DNA of 64,000 nucleotides, from assembly GCF_016592435.1 (NCBI RefSeq), contig NZ_AP014545.1, positions 2,054,693 to 2,118,692 of the forward strand, given 5' to 3'. This DNA comes from Amphritea japonica ATCC BAA-1530 (GTDB lineage Bacteria; Pseudomonadota; Gammaproteobacteria; Pseudomonadales; Balneatricaceae). Below are positions 29,078-37,068 of the stretch, piece after piece (positions within the stretch are counted from its first letter, which is position 1; the number at the start of each line of letters is the position of its first letter). Made by a program: the position numbers and the translations under genes. The notes under the pieces were generated by a model that did no database searches, was not told the origin of the DNA, and saw nothing but the letters and a program-made list of their open reading frames with translations.

Positions 29078-29274
29078 ATATTTTATACCTGCTTATCCCT
29101 ATCGCTATTGTATTTTCAGGCTTAGCTATCTGGGGATTTTTCTGGTCAGTGAATAGCGGTCAGTATGATGATCTTGAATCACCTGCCCATAGTATTCTTT
29201 ATGATGACGATGAGCACCTCATTCCCGACGATGCTAAATCCCCTGCAAAGCCTATAGAAAAAACGAATGACTGA
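29074..29274 (+). CDS. ccoS: cbb3 oxidase assembly protein CcoS
   Basis: A 66-residue single-helix membrane protein (helix about 3-25, then WSVNSGQYDDLESPAHSIL, the CcoS signature). It is needed for incorporation of cofactors into CcoN. It overlaps ccoI by four bases and the next gene by eight, indicating translational coupling. Confidence 0.96.
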   Translation: MNILYLLIPIAIVFSGLAIWGFFWSVNSGQYDDLESPAHSILYDDDEHLIPDDAKSPAKPIEKTND

Positions 29275-29941
29275 GCCTCTTTCCGTTGTTACTGCCCTTT
29301 TCCTTGGTCTGCTGGGAAGCGCCCATTGTCTGGGCATGTGTGGCGGAATATCCAGTGCTGTTGCAATGGGCATTGACCGGCAGAACCAACGGCCAGCGCT
29401 ACTACTGCTGGGCTTCAATTCAGGCCGCATCCTGAGCTACGCACTGGCGGGAGCCATAGTGGGAAGCATTGGATGGCTGATTCGTTCTCCTGAGGTATCA
29501 TTATTTCTGCGATGTATGGCTGGCGCAATCCTCATTATGATGGGCCTGTATGTTGCTCAGATATGGAAAGGTCTCAGCTACCTGGAACGGCAAGGTAGTC
29601 ATTTGTGGAAACATATTCAGCCATTAAGCCGTAAACTGCTCCCGGTACGAACACCTCTTCAGTCACTAGCACTCGGATTACTTTGGGGATGGCTACCCTG
29701 CGGTTTGGTATACAGCACCCTCATCTGGAGTGCCACCGCTGGTGACTGGACAGAGTCTGCGTTAATGATGGCTAGTTTCGGCCTGGGCACCCTTCCGGCC
29801 ATGTTTGCAACGGGCCTGCTCGCCAGTCAGGTACAAGCCTTGTTAAAAAACCGCAAAGCCCAAACCGTTGCGGGCGTTATGATCATAGCTTTTGGGCTAT
29901 ATACCATCCCCTGGCAGGGACTCGGACTTACACTAGCTTGA
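29267..29941 (+). CDS. Sulfite exporter TauE/SafE family membrane protein
   Basis: A 224-residue polytopic protein with about six TM segments. The first carries GSAHCLGMCGGI, a Cys/Met/His motif typical of the copper-cluster-associated DsbD/TauE-like subgroup found next to ccoS. The second half repeats a related helix with GWLPCGLVYS. A role in metal or thiol transport for oxidase assembly is inferred from context. Its stop codon lies inside the hemN Anr box. Confidence 0.9.
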   Translation: MTEPLSVVTALFLGLLGSAHCLGMCGGISSAVAMGIDRQNQRPALLLLGFNSGRILSYALAGAIVGSIGWLIRSPEVSLFLRCMAGAILIMMGLYVAQIWKGLSYLERQGSHLWKHIQPLSRKLLPVRTPLQSLALGLLWGWLPCGLVYSTLIWSATAGDWTESALMMASFGLGTLPAMFATGLLASQVQALLKNRKAQTVAGVMIIAFGLYTIPWQGLGLTLA

Positions 29942-29978
29942 TAAACATCAATACCGGCACGATTTAAAGCTCTATAAT
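29938..29978 (+). promoter_or_regulatory. Anr/FNR box and -10 of the hemN promoter
   Basis: TTGAT-AAAC-ATCAA (29938-29951) is a perfect FNR/Anr consensus, and TATAAT (29973-29978) is a perfect -10. The distance between them places the box near -41 of a start at about 29985, the class II activation position. The box overlaps the stop codon of the TauE/SafE gene. Confidence 0.93.
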
Positions 29979-30008
29979 CGACCCTTTGCTGTAGAAGTGA
30001 GAAATGTT

Positions 30009-31400
30009 GTGAACCAGAACAATCTGATTAAATGGGATCTCGATCTGATCCGCCGCTATGACCTATCAGGCCCGCGCTACACCTCGTATCCAACGGCAAT
30101 ACAGTTTGATCCTGAACTTTCTGCTAGCGAACTGGTTAACACAGGCCAACAAACTGCTGACCTTAATACCCCATTGTCACTCTATGTACATATCCCTTTT
30201 TGTGCTCACGTTTGTTATTACTGCGCCTGTAATAAGGTAATCACACGCAACCGAAAGAAAGCACAACCCTACCTTGATACCTTGTATAAAGAGATGGCTC
30301 AGCTTTCAGAATGGTATTCCGAAGATCGCGTTGTTGAGCAGCTCCATTTTGGCGGAGGTACTCCGACCTTTATCAGTAATGATCAGATGATCCAGCTGAT
30401 GCAGAAGTTGCGTGATAATTTCAAGCTTCTGGATGATGACTCCGGAGACTATTCAATTGAAATTGATCCCCGTGAAGTCGATCACGAAATGTTAAAAGTC
30501 CTGCGTGAAATCGGTTTCAATCGAGTAAGTTTTGGTGTTCAGGATGTCGAGCTTAAAGTGCAGGAAGCGGTGAACCGGGTGCAGCCCGTAGAAGAGATCG
30601 CCGATGTATTATATGAGTCTCGTCGCCTGGGGTTCCGCTCAATTAACATCGACCTTATTTATGGTCTCCCACACCAGACCCTGGATAGCTTCACGAAAAC
30701 CCTTGATACCATTATCGAGCTCGACCCTGATCGCTTATCGGTATTTAACTATGCTCATATGCCAGACCGATTCAGGTCACAAAGTCATATCAAAGCTGAA
30801 GATCTGCCTAGCCCTGAGACTAAGCTGGCCATTCTAGAAACAACGATTAGCAAACTAATTGATGCAGGTTATGTATATATCGGCATGGACCACTTTGCTA
30901 AACCTGATGACGAACTGGCCCTGGCTCAACAAAGCGGGAAGTTACATCGAAATTTCCAGGGGTATACGACTCACAGTGATTGCGATCTGGTAGCCATGGG
31001 TGTGTCGTCTATTAGCCAGATTGGTGATGTTTACTATCAGAATGAACATGACATCGCCCTTTATTCTGCTGCAGTAGAATCACGTAATGATGCTATTAAG
31101 CGCGGGGTCACCCTGACACGGGATGACAGAATCCGCCGAGCAGTGATTACCCAATTAATCTGTCATTTCCAGTTACATAAAAAAGATATTGAAGATCAGT
31201 TTGAAATATCCTTTGCTGACTACTTTACTGAAGAACTGCAGGAACTGGAAAAATTCACTGGGGATGGCCTGGTTGTACTCACTGATGACAACATTGAAGT
31301 GACCCCGGCAGGACGGCTGCTGATCCGCAGAATATGCATGTCATTTGACGCGTATATTCCAAAGCAGTCGCCGACAAAGGGGTTTTCCCGCATCATTTGA
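30009..31400 (+). CDS. hemN: Oxygen-independent coproporphyrinogen III oxidase
   Basis: Radical-SAM enzyme that converts coproporphyrinogen III to protoporphyrinogen IX without oxygen, supplying heme under low oxygen. The start region SGPRYTSYPTAIQF is diagnostic. The cluster motif is CAHVCYYCAC (CX3CX2CXC), and GGGTPTF follows. Length is 463 from GTG at 30009. A GTG at 29997 is possible but would leave only a 12-nt leader after the predicted start site. It has its own Anr promoter. Confidence 0.97.
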   Translation: MNQNNLIKWDLDLIRRYDLSGPRYTSYPTAIQFDPELSASELVNTGQQTADLNTPLSLYVHIPFCAHVCYYCACNKVITRNRKKAQPYLDTLYKEMAQLSEWYSEDRVVEQLHFGGGTPTFISNDQMIQLMQKLRDNFKLLDDDSGDYSIEIDPREVDHEMLKVLREIGFNRVSFGVQDVELKVQEAVNRVQPVEEIADVLYESRRLGFRSINIDLIYGLPHQTLDSFTKTLDTIIELDPDRLSVFNYAHMPDRFRSQSHIKAEDLPSPETKLAILETTISKLIDAGYVYIGMDHFAKPDDELALAQQSGKLHRNFQGYTTHSDCDLVAMGVSSISQIGDVYYQNEHDIALYSAAVESRNDAIKRGVTLTRDDRIRRAVITQLICHFQLHKKDIEDQFEISFADYFTEELQELEKFTGDGLVVLTDDNIEVTPAGRLLIRRICMSFDAYIPKQSPTKGFSRII

Positions 31401-31410
31401 TACGGGAAAA
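31383..31410. repeat. Interrupted hairpin at the end of hemN
   Basis: TTTTCCCG (31383-31390) pairs with CGGGAAAA (31403-31410), with an inner ATCA/TGAT pairing after one mismatch. It overlaps the hemN stop. It has no T tail on the plus strand, so it looks like an mRNA-stabilising or processing hairpin rather than an intrinsic terminator. Confidence 0.6.
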
Positions 31411-31485
31411 GCTTCACCCGGCTCGAATTTTAGTAGATAATCTTGTGTTAGCTACGTCTATAACAACGAATACAGGACATCATTT

Positions 31486-32265
31486 ATGGGTAACCATAAG
31501 GCATCTGAAGGGAAACTACATAGCTTGCAACAGGTCCACTGCGGTACTTGCAGCTTGAGCTCACTGTGCTTACCCGTGTCCCTCAATATGACAGAGATGG
31601 ACCGGCTTGACGATATTATCGATAAAAGCCGCCCACTCAAAAAAGGTGAACACCTGTTCCACCAAGGCGAACCTTTTTCATCTGTATATGCTATCCGTGC
31701 GGGCACGATCAAAACCTATACTCTGACTAACGAGGGCGAAGAGCAGATCACCGGGTTCTACTTCCCAGGTGAACTGGTTGGAATGAGTGGTTTTGATAAT
31801 GAAGAATACCCGGTATCGGCAAAAATTCTGGAAACCACCACCGTCTGCGAAATCCCCTTTGAGCGACTCGATGACCTTTCTGGACAACTTCCAGAACTGC
31901 GCCGCCAGATCCTTCGTACGATGAGCAAAGAGATTCGCGATGATCAGCAGATGATGCTGTTATTAAGTAAGAAAAACGCGGAACAGCGGGTCGCGACATT
32001 TCTGGTTAAGCTATCTAACCGTTTCAAAGCACGGGGCTATTCAGCCATTAGTTTTCGGCTTTCAATGTCCCGTAACGAAATCGGTAACTATTTGGGGCTT
32101 GCGGTCGAAACTGTTAGCCGGATCTTTACCCGGTTCCAGAAAATGGAATTGGTTCGGGTCGATGGTAAAGAGATTGAGCTAACCAATATTGATGAGATTT
32201 TCAAACTCTCGGGTGAATCACAGGAAGAAGAAACCTGTGAAGAGAAATCCTGCCCTAGCACTTAA
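31486..32265 (+). CDS. anr: Oxygen-sensing Crp/Fnr-family regulator Anr
   Basis: [4Fe-4S] transcription factor active without oxygen. Cluster ligands are Cys19, Cys22 and Cys28 ([11 protein letters not shown]) plus Cys121 (TTVCEIP). It has a cyclic-nucleotide-like barrel, dimer helix and C-terminal winged helix with recognition sequence ETVSRIF, the Glu/Ser/Arg set that reads TTGAT half-sites. Its 259 residues include a Cys-containing acidic tail ([10 protein letters not shown]) that is longer than usual. Anr boxes stand at ccoN, hemN and the CDF gene. None was seen at its own promoter. Confidence 0.97.
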   Translation: MGNHKASEGKLHSLQQVHCGTCSLSSLCLPVSLNMTEMDRLDDIIDKSRPLKKGEHLFHQGEPFSSVYAIRAGTIKTYTLTNEGEEQITGFYFPGELVGMSGFDNEEYPVSAKILETTTVCEIPFERLDDLSGQLPELRRQILRTMSKEIRDDQQMMLLLSKKNAEQRVATFLVKLSNRFKARGYSAISFRLSMSRNEIGNYLGLAVETVSRIFTRFQKMELVRVDGKEIELTNIDEIFKLSGESQEEETCEEKSCPST

Positions 32266-32284
32266 CTTCCCATCTGAAGCAAAG

Positions 32285-32313
32285 TAATACCCGCACTTAG
32301 CGGGTATTATTTT
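32285..32313 (+). terminator. Terminator of anr
   Basis: Perfect 10-bp stem TAATACCCGC/GCGGGTATTA with a 5-base loop, then TTTT. It lies 20 bases after the anr stop and upstream of apt. Confidence 0.88.
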
Positions 32314-32347
32314 GTCTCCAAAGTCATTCTGTTTTAAGGTAATTCTG

Positions 32348-32890
32348 ATGAGCTTCGATGAATGTTACATAAAGTCAGTCATGCGCACGATTCCGGATTG
32401 GCCGGAACCCGGCGTCATGTTCAGAGACATCACCCCTCTGTTTAAAGATCCAAAAGCGCTACGCATGATCTCTGATGAATTTATCCAGCGTTATATCGAT
32501 ACTGATATTACTCATATAGCCAGCATTGACGCCCGAGGCTTTCTCATCAGCTCTATCATGGCATATCAACTCAATATCCCATTGGTCCTGGTACGTAAGA
32601 AAGGGAAATTACCCGGTAAAACAATTCAGCGAGAATATGCATTGGAATACGGTACCGCCGCTGTAGAGATGCAGATTGACGCGGTAACTGAAGGAGATAA
32701 AGTTCTTGTGTTTGATGACCTTATCGCCACAGGGGGCACCGTCCTCGCTGCCTGCACTATTATTAAAGAGTTAGGCGCAGAGGTATACGAAACGGCAACC
32801 CTCATTGACCTGCCCGATCTTGGAGGCTCTGAAAAAATTCAGCAGTCTGGCATACCTGTCCATGCGCTGCTCGCCTACGAGGGACTCTAA
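32348..32890 (+). CDS. apt: Adenine phosphoribosyltransferase
   Basis: Salvages adenine to AMP with PRPP. It is 180 residues. The PRPP loop is VLVFDDLIATGGT, and the conserved PGVMFRDITPLFKD lies near the start. The ATG at 32348 is chosen because AAGGT is seven bases upstream and earlier in-frame codons lie in the anr terminator. The anr-apt adjacency is shared with Pseudomonas. Confidence 0.96.
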   Translation: MSFDECYIKSVMRTIPDWPEPGVMFRDITPLFKDPKALRMISDEFIQRYIDTDITHIASIDARGFLISSIMAYQLNIPLVLVRKKGKLPGKTIQREYALEYGTAAVEMQIDAVTEGDKVLVFDDLIATGGTVLAACTIIKELGAEVYETATLIDLPDLGGSEKIQQSGIPVHALLAYEGL

Positions 32891-33075
32891 TCAAAGACCC
32901 TATCACCGGGGATGGCTTTACAGGTCTTCCCTGGTCTAGTATCAGCGTCCGGTACTTTTATCTTCCTGATAGCAATTGCCGTGACTGCTTCCCTGCATGA
33001 TTCAACTATAAATACGCTCCTCCAATCCTCTTTCAAAAATATCTGCGACTATTATACAGTTGCATATTTCTTTAG

Positions 33076-33091
33076 GTTATATGAATATAAC
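33076..33091. promoter_or_regulatory. Inverted repeat upstream of the hydrolase-thioredoxin operon
   Basis: GTTATAT-GA-ATATAAC is a perfect 7-bp-arm inverted repeat 38 bases before the hydrolase start. It lies just upstream of an AT-rich -10-like stretch (TACTATATAAG). It may be an operator; no known family is assigned. Confidence 0.5.
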
Positions 33092-33128
33092 AATGATAAA
33101 AATACTATATAAGTAAGAGTAAACCGTT

Positions 33129-34013
33129 ATGTTTAACCGGCCTGCCTATATCACCGCTCTAGTCATCTCAGTTCTGTTTTGCAGCCATTCATACGCGGAA
33201 GAGGTCAATATAAAGCATGAAAATCTTATCCTTAATGCCAATTTGCAGCGGATTGATGAACAGCCTCTTAGCGGAAGAGTTGCATTAATCACCCATGGAA
33301 CACTGGCGCATAACCAGATGGAGATAATCTCCACCCTGCAAAGCTTACTCACTGATGAAGAACTTCCAAGTCTGGCGATAAACCTTAGCCTTGGTATAGA
33401 TAACCGCCATGGGATGTACGACTGCACCACTCCACACAAACATAAGCATTCCGACGCTCTCAATGAAATCGACCTTTGGCTTAAATGGCTTAAAGACCAT
33501 GGCGCGGATGAAATTGTTCTCGTAGGACACTCTCGCGGAGGCAATCAAACAGCCTGGTACAGTGACACTCATCCAAATAACGCAATTGCTCAGGTACTGA
33601 TCGCCCCTGCAACCTGGAGTGAAGCGGCGGCACGTGAAAATTATGAACAACGTTATAACAAGCCACTTGTGTCAGCTTTCAATCAAGCTAAACAGGCAGC
33701 ATCCGATGATATGATGATATCCACCGATTTTATCTACTGCGCTGATACCAAAGCCACAGCCGGAAGCTTTATCGATTATTACCGTCCCGACCCTCGGTTT
33801 AACACCCCAACTTTACTGCTGGAAACAACCCTCCCCAGTCTGGTAATTATCGGCTCTGAAGATCAGACCGTGAGTAACCTTCCTGAAGCGATGGCGGAAG
33901 TTCACAATGCTAATACTAAGACACTCCTGATTGAGGACGCTGATCACTATTTCAGAGATTTATATGCAGACGAAGTCGTAGAGGGCATTATCGAATTTCT
34001 GGACCAACTATGA
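33129..34013 (+). CDS. Exported alpha/beta-hydrolase
   Basis: A 294-residue protein with a signal peptide (cleavage near SYA, residues 20-24) and an alpha/beta-hydrolase fold. The HG motif is LITHGTLAHNQ, the nucleophile is Ser in VGHSRGGNQ, Asp lies in GSEDQTVS and His in DADHYFRD. Two more Cys are at YDCTT and FIYCADT. Substrate unknown. It overlaps the thioredoxin-like gene by four bases (ATGA), so the two act as a unit. This pairing is often found near sulfur-metabolism genes, but that link is inference. Confidence 0.85.
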   Translation: MFNRPAYITALVISVLFCSHSYAEEVNIKHENLILNANLQRIDEQPLSGRVALITHGTLAHNQMEIISTLQSLLTDEELPSLAINLSLGIDNRHGMYDCTTPHKHKHSDALNEIDLWLKWLKDHGADEIVLVGHSRGGNQTAWYSDTHPNNAIAQVLIAPATWSEAAARENYEQRYNKPLVSAFNQAKQAASDDMMISTDFIYCADTKATAGSFIDYYRPDPRFNTPTLLLETTLPSLVIIGSEDQTVSNLPEAMAEVHNANTKTLLIEDADHYFRDLYADEVVEGIIEFLDQL

Positions 34014-34483
34014 CTCCGCTATTAAGCCGGCTAAGCCTGATAACCGTCTTCTTTCTCAGTACTATTATTCAGGCTTCTGAAATACCAGTGATGGAAAATA
34101 TGAAAAAAGATCAACAGCTAGCCGGTTCACGGTTTCTGCTGGTATTGATCAGCCAGCCAGATTGTAGCTATTGCCGACTCATAGAAGATGAAATTCTCAA
34201 GCCCATGCAGGTCAGTGGCCGGTACAAAGACCGTTTACTTTTTCGCAACCTCATTATCAATGATGGTCGCCGCTTAACAACAGTAGATGGAAAACAACTA
34301 TCCGCTAATAAATTTGCCCAGCGCTACAGCAATTCACTCACGCCAACACTGCTATTTATCGATCCTCGTGATGGCTCCGAGCTCACTGATAGAATGATCG
34401 GTATTAATACGGTTGATATGTATGGTTATTACGTTGATAAAGCGATAGACCAAGCCTACAGCCAGCTTCTCAGTCTTCACTGA
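34010..34483 (+). CDS. Periplasmic thioredoxin-like protein (SoxW-like)
   Basis: A 157-residue protein with a signal peptide (to about residue 22, IIQA|SE) and a thioredoxin fold. The redox motif is CSYC in SQPDCSYCRLIEDEI, and the cis-Pro is in SLTPTLLFIDP. It resembles SoxW or DsbC-like reductants with a DUF255/thioredoxin_2 core. It is translationally coupled to the upstream exported hydrolase. Confidence 0.85.
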   Translation: MTPLLSRLSLITVFFLSTIIQASEIPVMENMKKDQQLAGSRFLLVLISQPDCSYCRLIEDEILKPMQVSGRYKDRLLFRNLIINDGRRLTTVDGKQLSANKFAQRYSNSLTPTLLFIDPRDGSELTDRMIGINTVDMYGYYVDKAIDQAYSQLLSLH

Positions 34484-34568
34484 TAATCTTTTCAACCAGT
34501 CCTGTTCTGGAGTCTCATATCTCTTTACAATAGCCTTCTTTTTTTATTCGACACAAAGGGCTTATTCC

Positions 34569-35483
34569 ATGTGGTTCAAAAATGCCATCTTTTATCGTTT
34601 TAGTCAGCCGTTCAGCTACACCCCTGAAGCCCTCGAAGAAAAGCTCACAGAGAAAGCATTCATCCCTTGCGGTAGCCAGGAGTTAAGCCGTTTCGGCTGG
34701 GTCAGCCCGGCGGGAGATCTCTCTGATATGCTGGTACATGCAGGTAATGGTTTTATGCTGATTGCTGGCCAGAAAGAGGAAAAAATAATCCCCTCTGCTG
34801 TTATACGACAGCAACTTGATGCCCGGGTAAAAGTCATCGAAGACGAGCAGGCACGTAAAGTTTATAAAAAAGAGAAAGATCAGCTGAAAGATGAAATTGT
34901 GCTTGATCTATTACCCCGCGCTTTTAGTAAATATCAAAAAACCTGGGCGTTGATCGCCCCGGCTCAAAATCTCTTAATCGTCGATGCTAGCAGCCATAAA
35001 CGCGCCGAAGATCTACTTAGCCATCTAAGAAGCCTGCTGGGCTCTCTGCCTGTTGTTCTACCCGATGTTAACCAGTCACCTTCCGCCGTTATGTCTACCT
35101 GGCTAGAGCACCCACAAGAGCGCTACACCGGACTGGAGCCTTTGGATGAATGCGAACTACGTGATAGCACTGTTGAAACGGGGGTAATTCGATGTAAAGG
35201 ACAGGACCTGGGCAGTGATGAGATTCGACAGCACCTCGAAGCAGACAAACGTGTCGTTAAATTAGCTTTAGAATGGCAGGAAAGTATTAACTTCATTCTC
35301 CAGGATGATCTCTGTATTAAGCGGATCAAACTGTCAGATCAGCTGAAAGAAAAACTTGATCAGGAAAGTCCGGATGAAGCTTTTGCACAATTCGATGCTG
35401 AATTCGTTCAAATGTCACTCGAACTCACCCGGCTGATTCCGGCGCTAACTGAAGCTTTTGGTGGCGAAGCTCAACGCCCTTAA
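34569..35483 (+). CDS. rdgC: Recombination-associated protein RdgC
   Basis: Ring-shaped DNA-binding dimer that limits RecA filament activity. It is 304 residues, and the start MWFKNAIFYRFSQPF and GWVSPAGDLSDMLVHAGNGF are characteristic. It stands as a single gene with the bidirectional terminator at 35501 after it. Confidence 0.97.
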   Translation: MWFKNAIFYRFSQPFSYTPEALEEKLTEKAFIPCGSQELSRFGWVSPAGDLSDMLVHAGNGFMLIAGQKEEKIIPSAVIRQQLDARVKVIEDEQARKVYKKEKDQLKDEIVLDLLPRAFSKYQKTWALIAPAQNLLIVDASSHKRAEDLLSHLRSLLGSLPVVLPDVNQSPSAVMSTWLEHPQERYTGLEPLDECELRDSTVETGVIRCKGQDLGSDEIRQHLEADKRVVKLALEWQESINFILQDDLCIKRIKLSDQLKEKLDQESPDEAFAQFDAEFVQMSLELTRLIPALTEAFGGEAQRP

Positions 35484-35500
35484 AATAAACGACTGAAAAC

Positions 35501-35528
35501 AAAAAAGCCGTGCTCAGCACGGCTTTTT
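35501..35528. terminator. Bidirectional terminator between rdgC and the rhodanese gene
   Basis: GCCGTGC/GCACGGC stem with loop TCA, flanked by six A on the left and five T on the right. It serves two convergent genes. Confidence 0.92.
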
Positions 35529-35546
35529 AGTATTCAAGTAATAGGC

Positions 35547-36194
35547 TTACTCTGCAGCTTCGCCTACCACAGTCAGACCCAGACTAGTCCAGGCCTGCAT
35601 GCCACCGCGGTAATACTTCAACTTCTCTTCCGGATAACCCGCAGCTAACAACGCTCGCCCCATGGTTGGCGTTTGGCCACACCAGTAACCATTACAGAAC
35701 ATCACTAATGTTTTCGCCCCGTCGAAATCATAATTTTCACCATCAATCGCGACACCAAAGTCATCCAGAGCATCTTCCATATCTTCCTTTTCCTTCATCA
35801 GGGTAAAGGGATAATTGACTGAGCCAGGGATCGTCAGACGAAAATGCCAACCTTCGGTTCGGGTATCGACGATCATGATACTCTCGTCTTCCTGAGCATC
35901 GATCATGTAAGCGGTAAACTCACGCTCTCCCAGCGTCTCAACCTCATGAGGCGCAAAAGGATTCATTGCCTGCGGCATACCACGAAAAGTAGTGTTGTAC
36001 AGTTCAGAAATTTTATTCTCAGGATCCTGGTTACGCATAACTTCAACGGTTTCACCATCATGGGTCACATTGAAAGAGAATAACTCTGGCGATATTTTTG
36101 CCTTTTTCCCCTCTGCCATCGCTATAGGAGAACTGGCAATAACTGCCCCCAGCAGAACACCTGCAAACACTTTTCTCATCATTTTCGACACCAT
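35547..36194 (-). CDS. Exported rhodanese-domain protein
   Basis: A 215-residue protein with a signal peptide (cleavage near AMA|EG, about residue 27). Its rhodanese domain has catalytic Cys167 in VMFCNGYWCGQTP, with a second Cys172 five residues on. IVDTRTEGWHF is the N-terminal rhodanese box. It probably handles thiosulfate or persulfide sulfur in the periplasm. Start at ATG 36194; a second ATG pair at 36179-36182 is possible. Two direct repeats lie in its promoter. Confidence 0.92.
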   Translation of the reverse strand: MVSKMMRKVFAGVLLGAVIASSPIAMAEGKKAKISPELFSFNVTHDGETVEVMRNQDPENKISELYNTTFRGMPQAMNPFAPHEVETLGEREFTAYMIDAQEDESIMIVDTRTEGWHFRLTIPGSVNYPFTLMKEKEDMEDALDDFGVAIDGENYDFDGAKTLVMFCNGYWCGQTPTMGRALLAAGYPEEKLKYYRGGMQAWTSLGLTVVGEAAE

Positions 36195-36230
36195 CAATTC
36201 AGTTAATTATTATAAAACCCAGGAACAAAA

Positions 36231-36260
36231 AAGTTATAAGCTAATCCCTGTAAGTTATAA
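36231..36260. repeat. Direct repeats AAGTTATAA upstream of the rhodanese gene
   Basis: AAGTTATAA occurs at 36231-36239 and 36252-36260. The 21-bp spacing is two helical turns. The second copy continues to a perfect 8-bp palindrome GTTATAAC. A TATAAT-like element lies between them and the gene on the minus strand. A tandem operator is plausible. Confidence 0.55.
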
Positions 36261-36426
36261 CACATTTATACAGCAATCAAATTACCGGGTCACCTTTGCG
36301 CACTAGTGATTTAGTCTGATACCGATCCGGTAATTAAATAGAGAACCTGCAGTGAATCTATGCAACGAATCTATTGAACTGAGCTGATCACTGTGTAGAC
36401 TACGCCCTTCTATCAGGTCAGGTATT

Positions 36427-37068
36427 ATGATGCCAAAAACTTACAGCGTTAAAGAGATTTTCTACACCCTTCAGGGTGAAGGCGCACAAGCGGGACGTCC
36501 GGCGGTGTTCTGTCGCTTTACGGGCTGCAATTTATGGTCAGGTCGTGAGCAGGACCGCTCTAAAGCAGTGTGTGATTTTTGCGATACAGACTTCATCGGC
36601 ACGGATGGCCAGAACGGTGGTAAGTTTGACTCTGCAACACTGCTGGCTAATGAGATAAAACAATTTTGGCCGCAAAATGAAGGGCGTCCCTATGTGGTTT
36701 GCACCGGTGGAGAGCCTCTTTTACAACTTGACCAACCCCTGGTAGAAGCATTTCACCAGGCCGGCTTTGAAGTTGCTGTAGAGACCAACGGCACTATTGC
36801 AGCACCCGAGGGTATCGACTGGATCTGTGTCAGCCCGAAAGCGGATGCGGAATTAGTCCAGAAAAGTGGTGATGAACTTAAGCTGGTCTTTCCTCAATCA
36901 CTGGCCGCACCTGAACTATTCAAAACGCTGGACTTCGAACACTTCTACCTGCAACCGATGGACGGCCCCATGCAGCGCATCCATACTCAGGATGCTATTC
37001 AATACTGTCTCCAATACCCGCGATGGAAGCTAAGCTTGCAAACCCATAAGTTACTTGGCATTGATTGA
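36427..37068 (+). CDS. queE: 7-carboxy-7-deazaguanine synthase
   Basis: Radical-SAM enzyme of queuosine/7-deazaguanine biosynthesis. It is 213 residues with TLQGEGAQAGRPAVF at the start. The cluster motif is Cys34-X14-Cys49-X2-Cys52 (GCNLWSGREQD... CDFCDTDF), the expanded variant known from Burkholderia QueE rather than CX3CX2C. CTGGEPLLQ is the SAM glycine motif. Two adjacent ATGs are both usable. No queC or queD is nearby. It overlaps the convergent transporter by 18 bases. Confidence 0.95.
   Translation: MMPKTYSVKEIFYTLQGEGAQAGRPAVFCRFTGCNLWSGREQDRSKAVCDFCDTDFIGTDGQNGGKFDSATLLANEIKQFWPQNEGRPYVVCTGGEPLLQLDQPLVEAFHQAGFEVAVETNGTIAAPEGIDWICVSPKADAELVQKSGDELKLVFPQSLAAPELFKTLDFEHFYLQPMDGPMQRIHTQDAIQYCLQYPRWKLSLQTHKLLGID

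Noticed and set aside
32912-33112. 66-residue plus-strand frame between apt and the hydrolase
   Set aside because: No ribosome binding site, low-complexity C-terminus and no recognisable family; it overlaps the likely promoter of the next operon.
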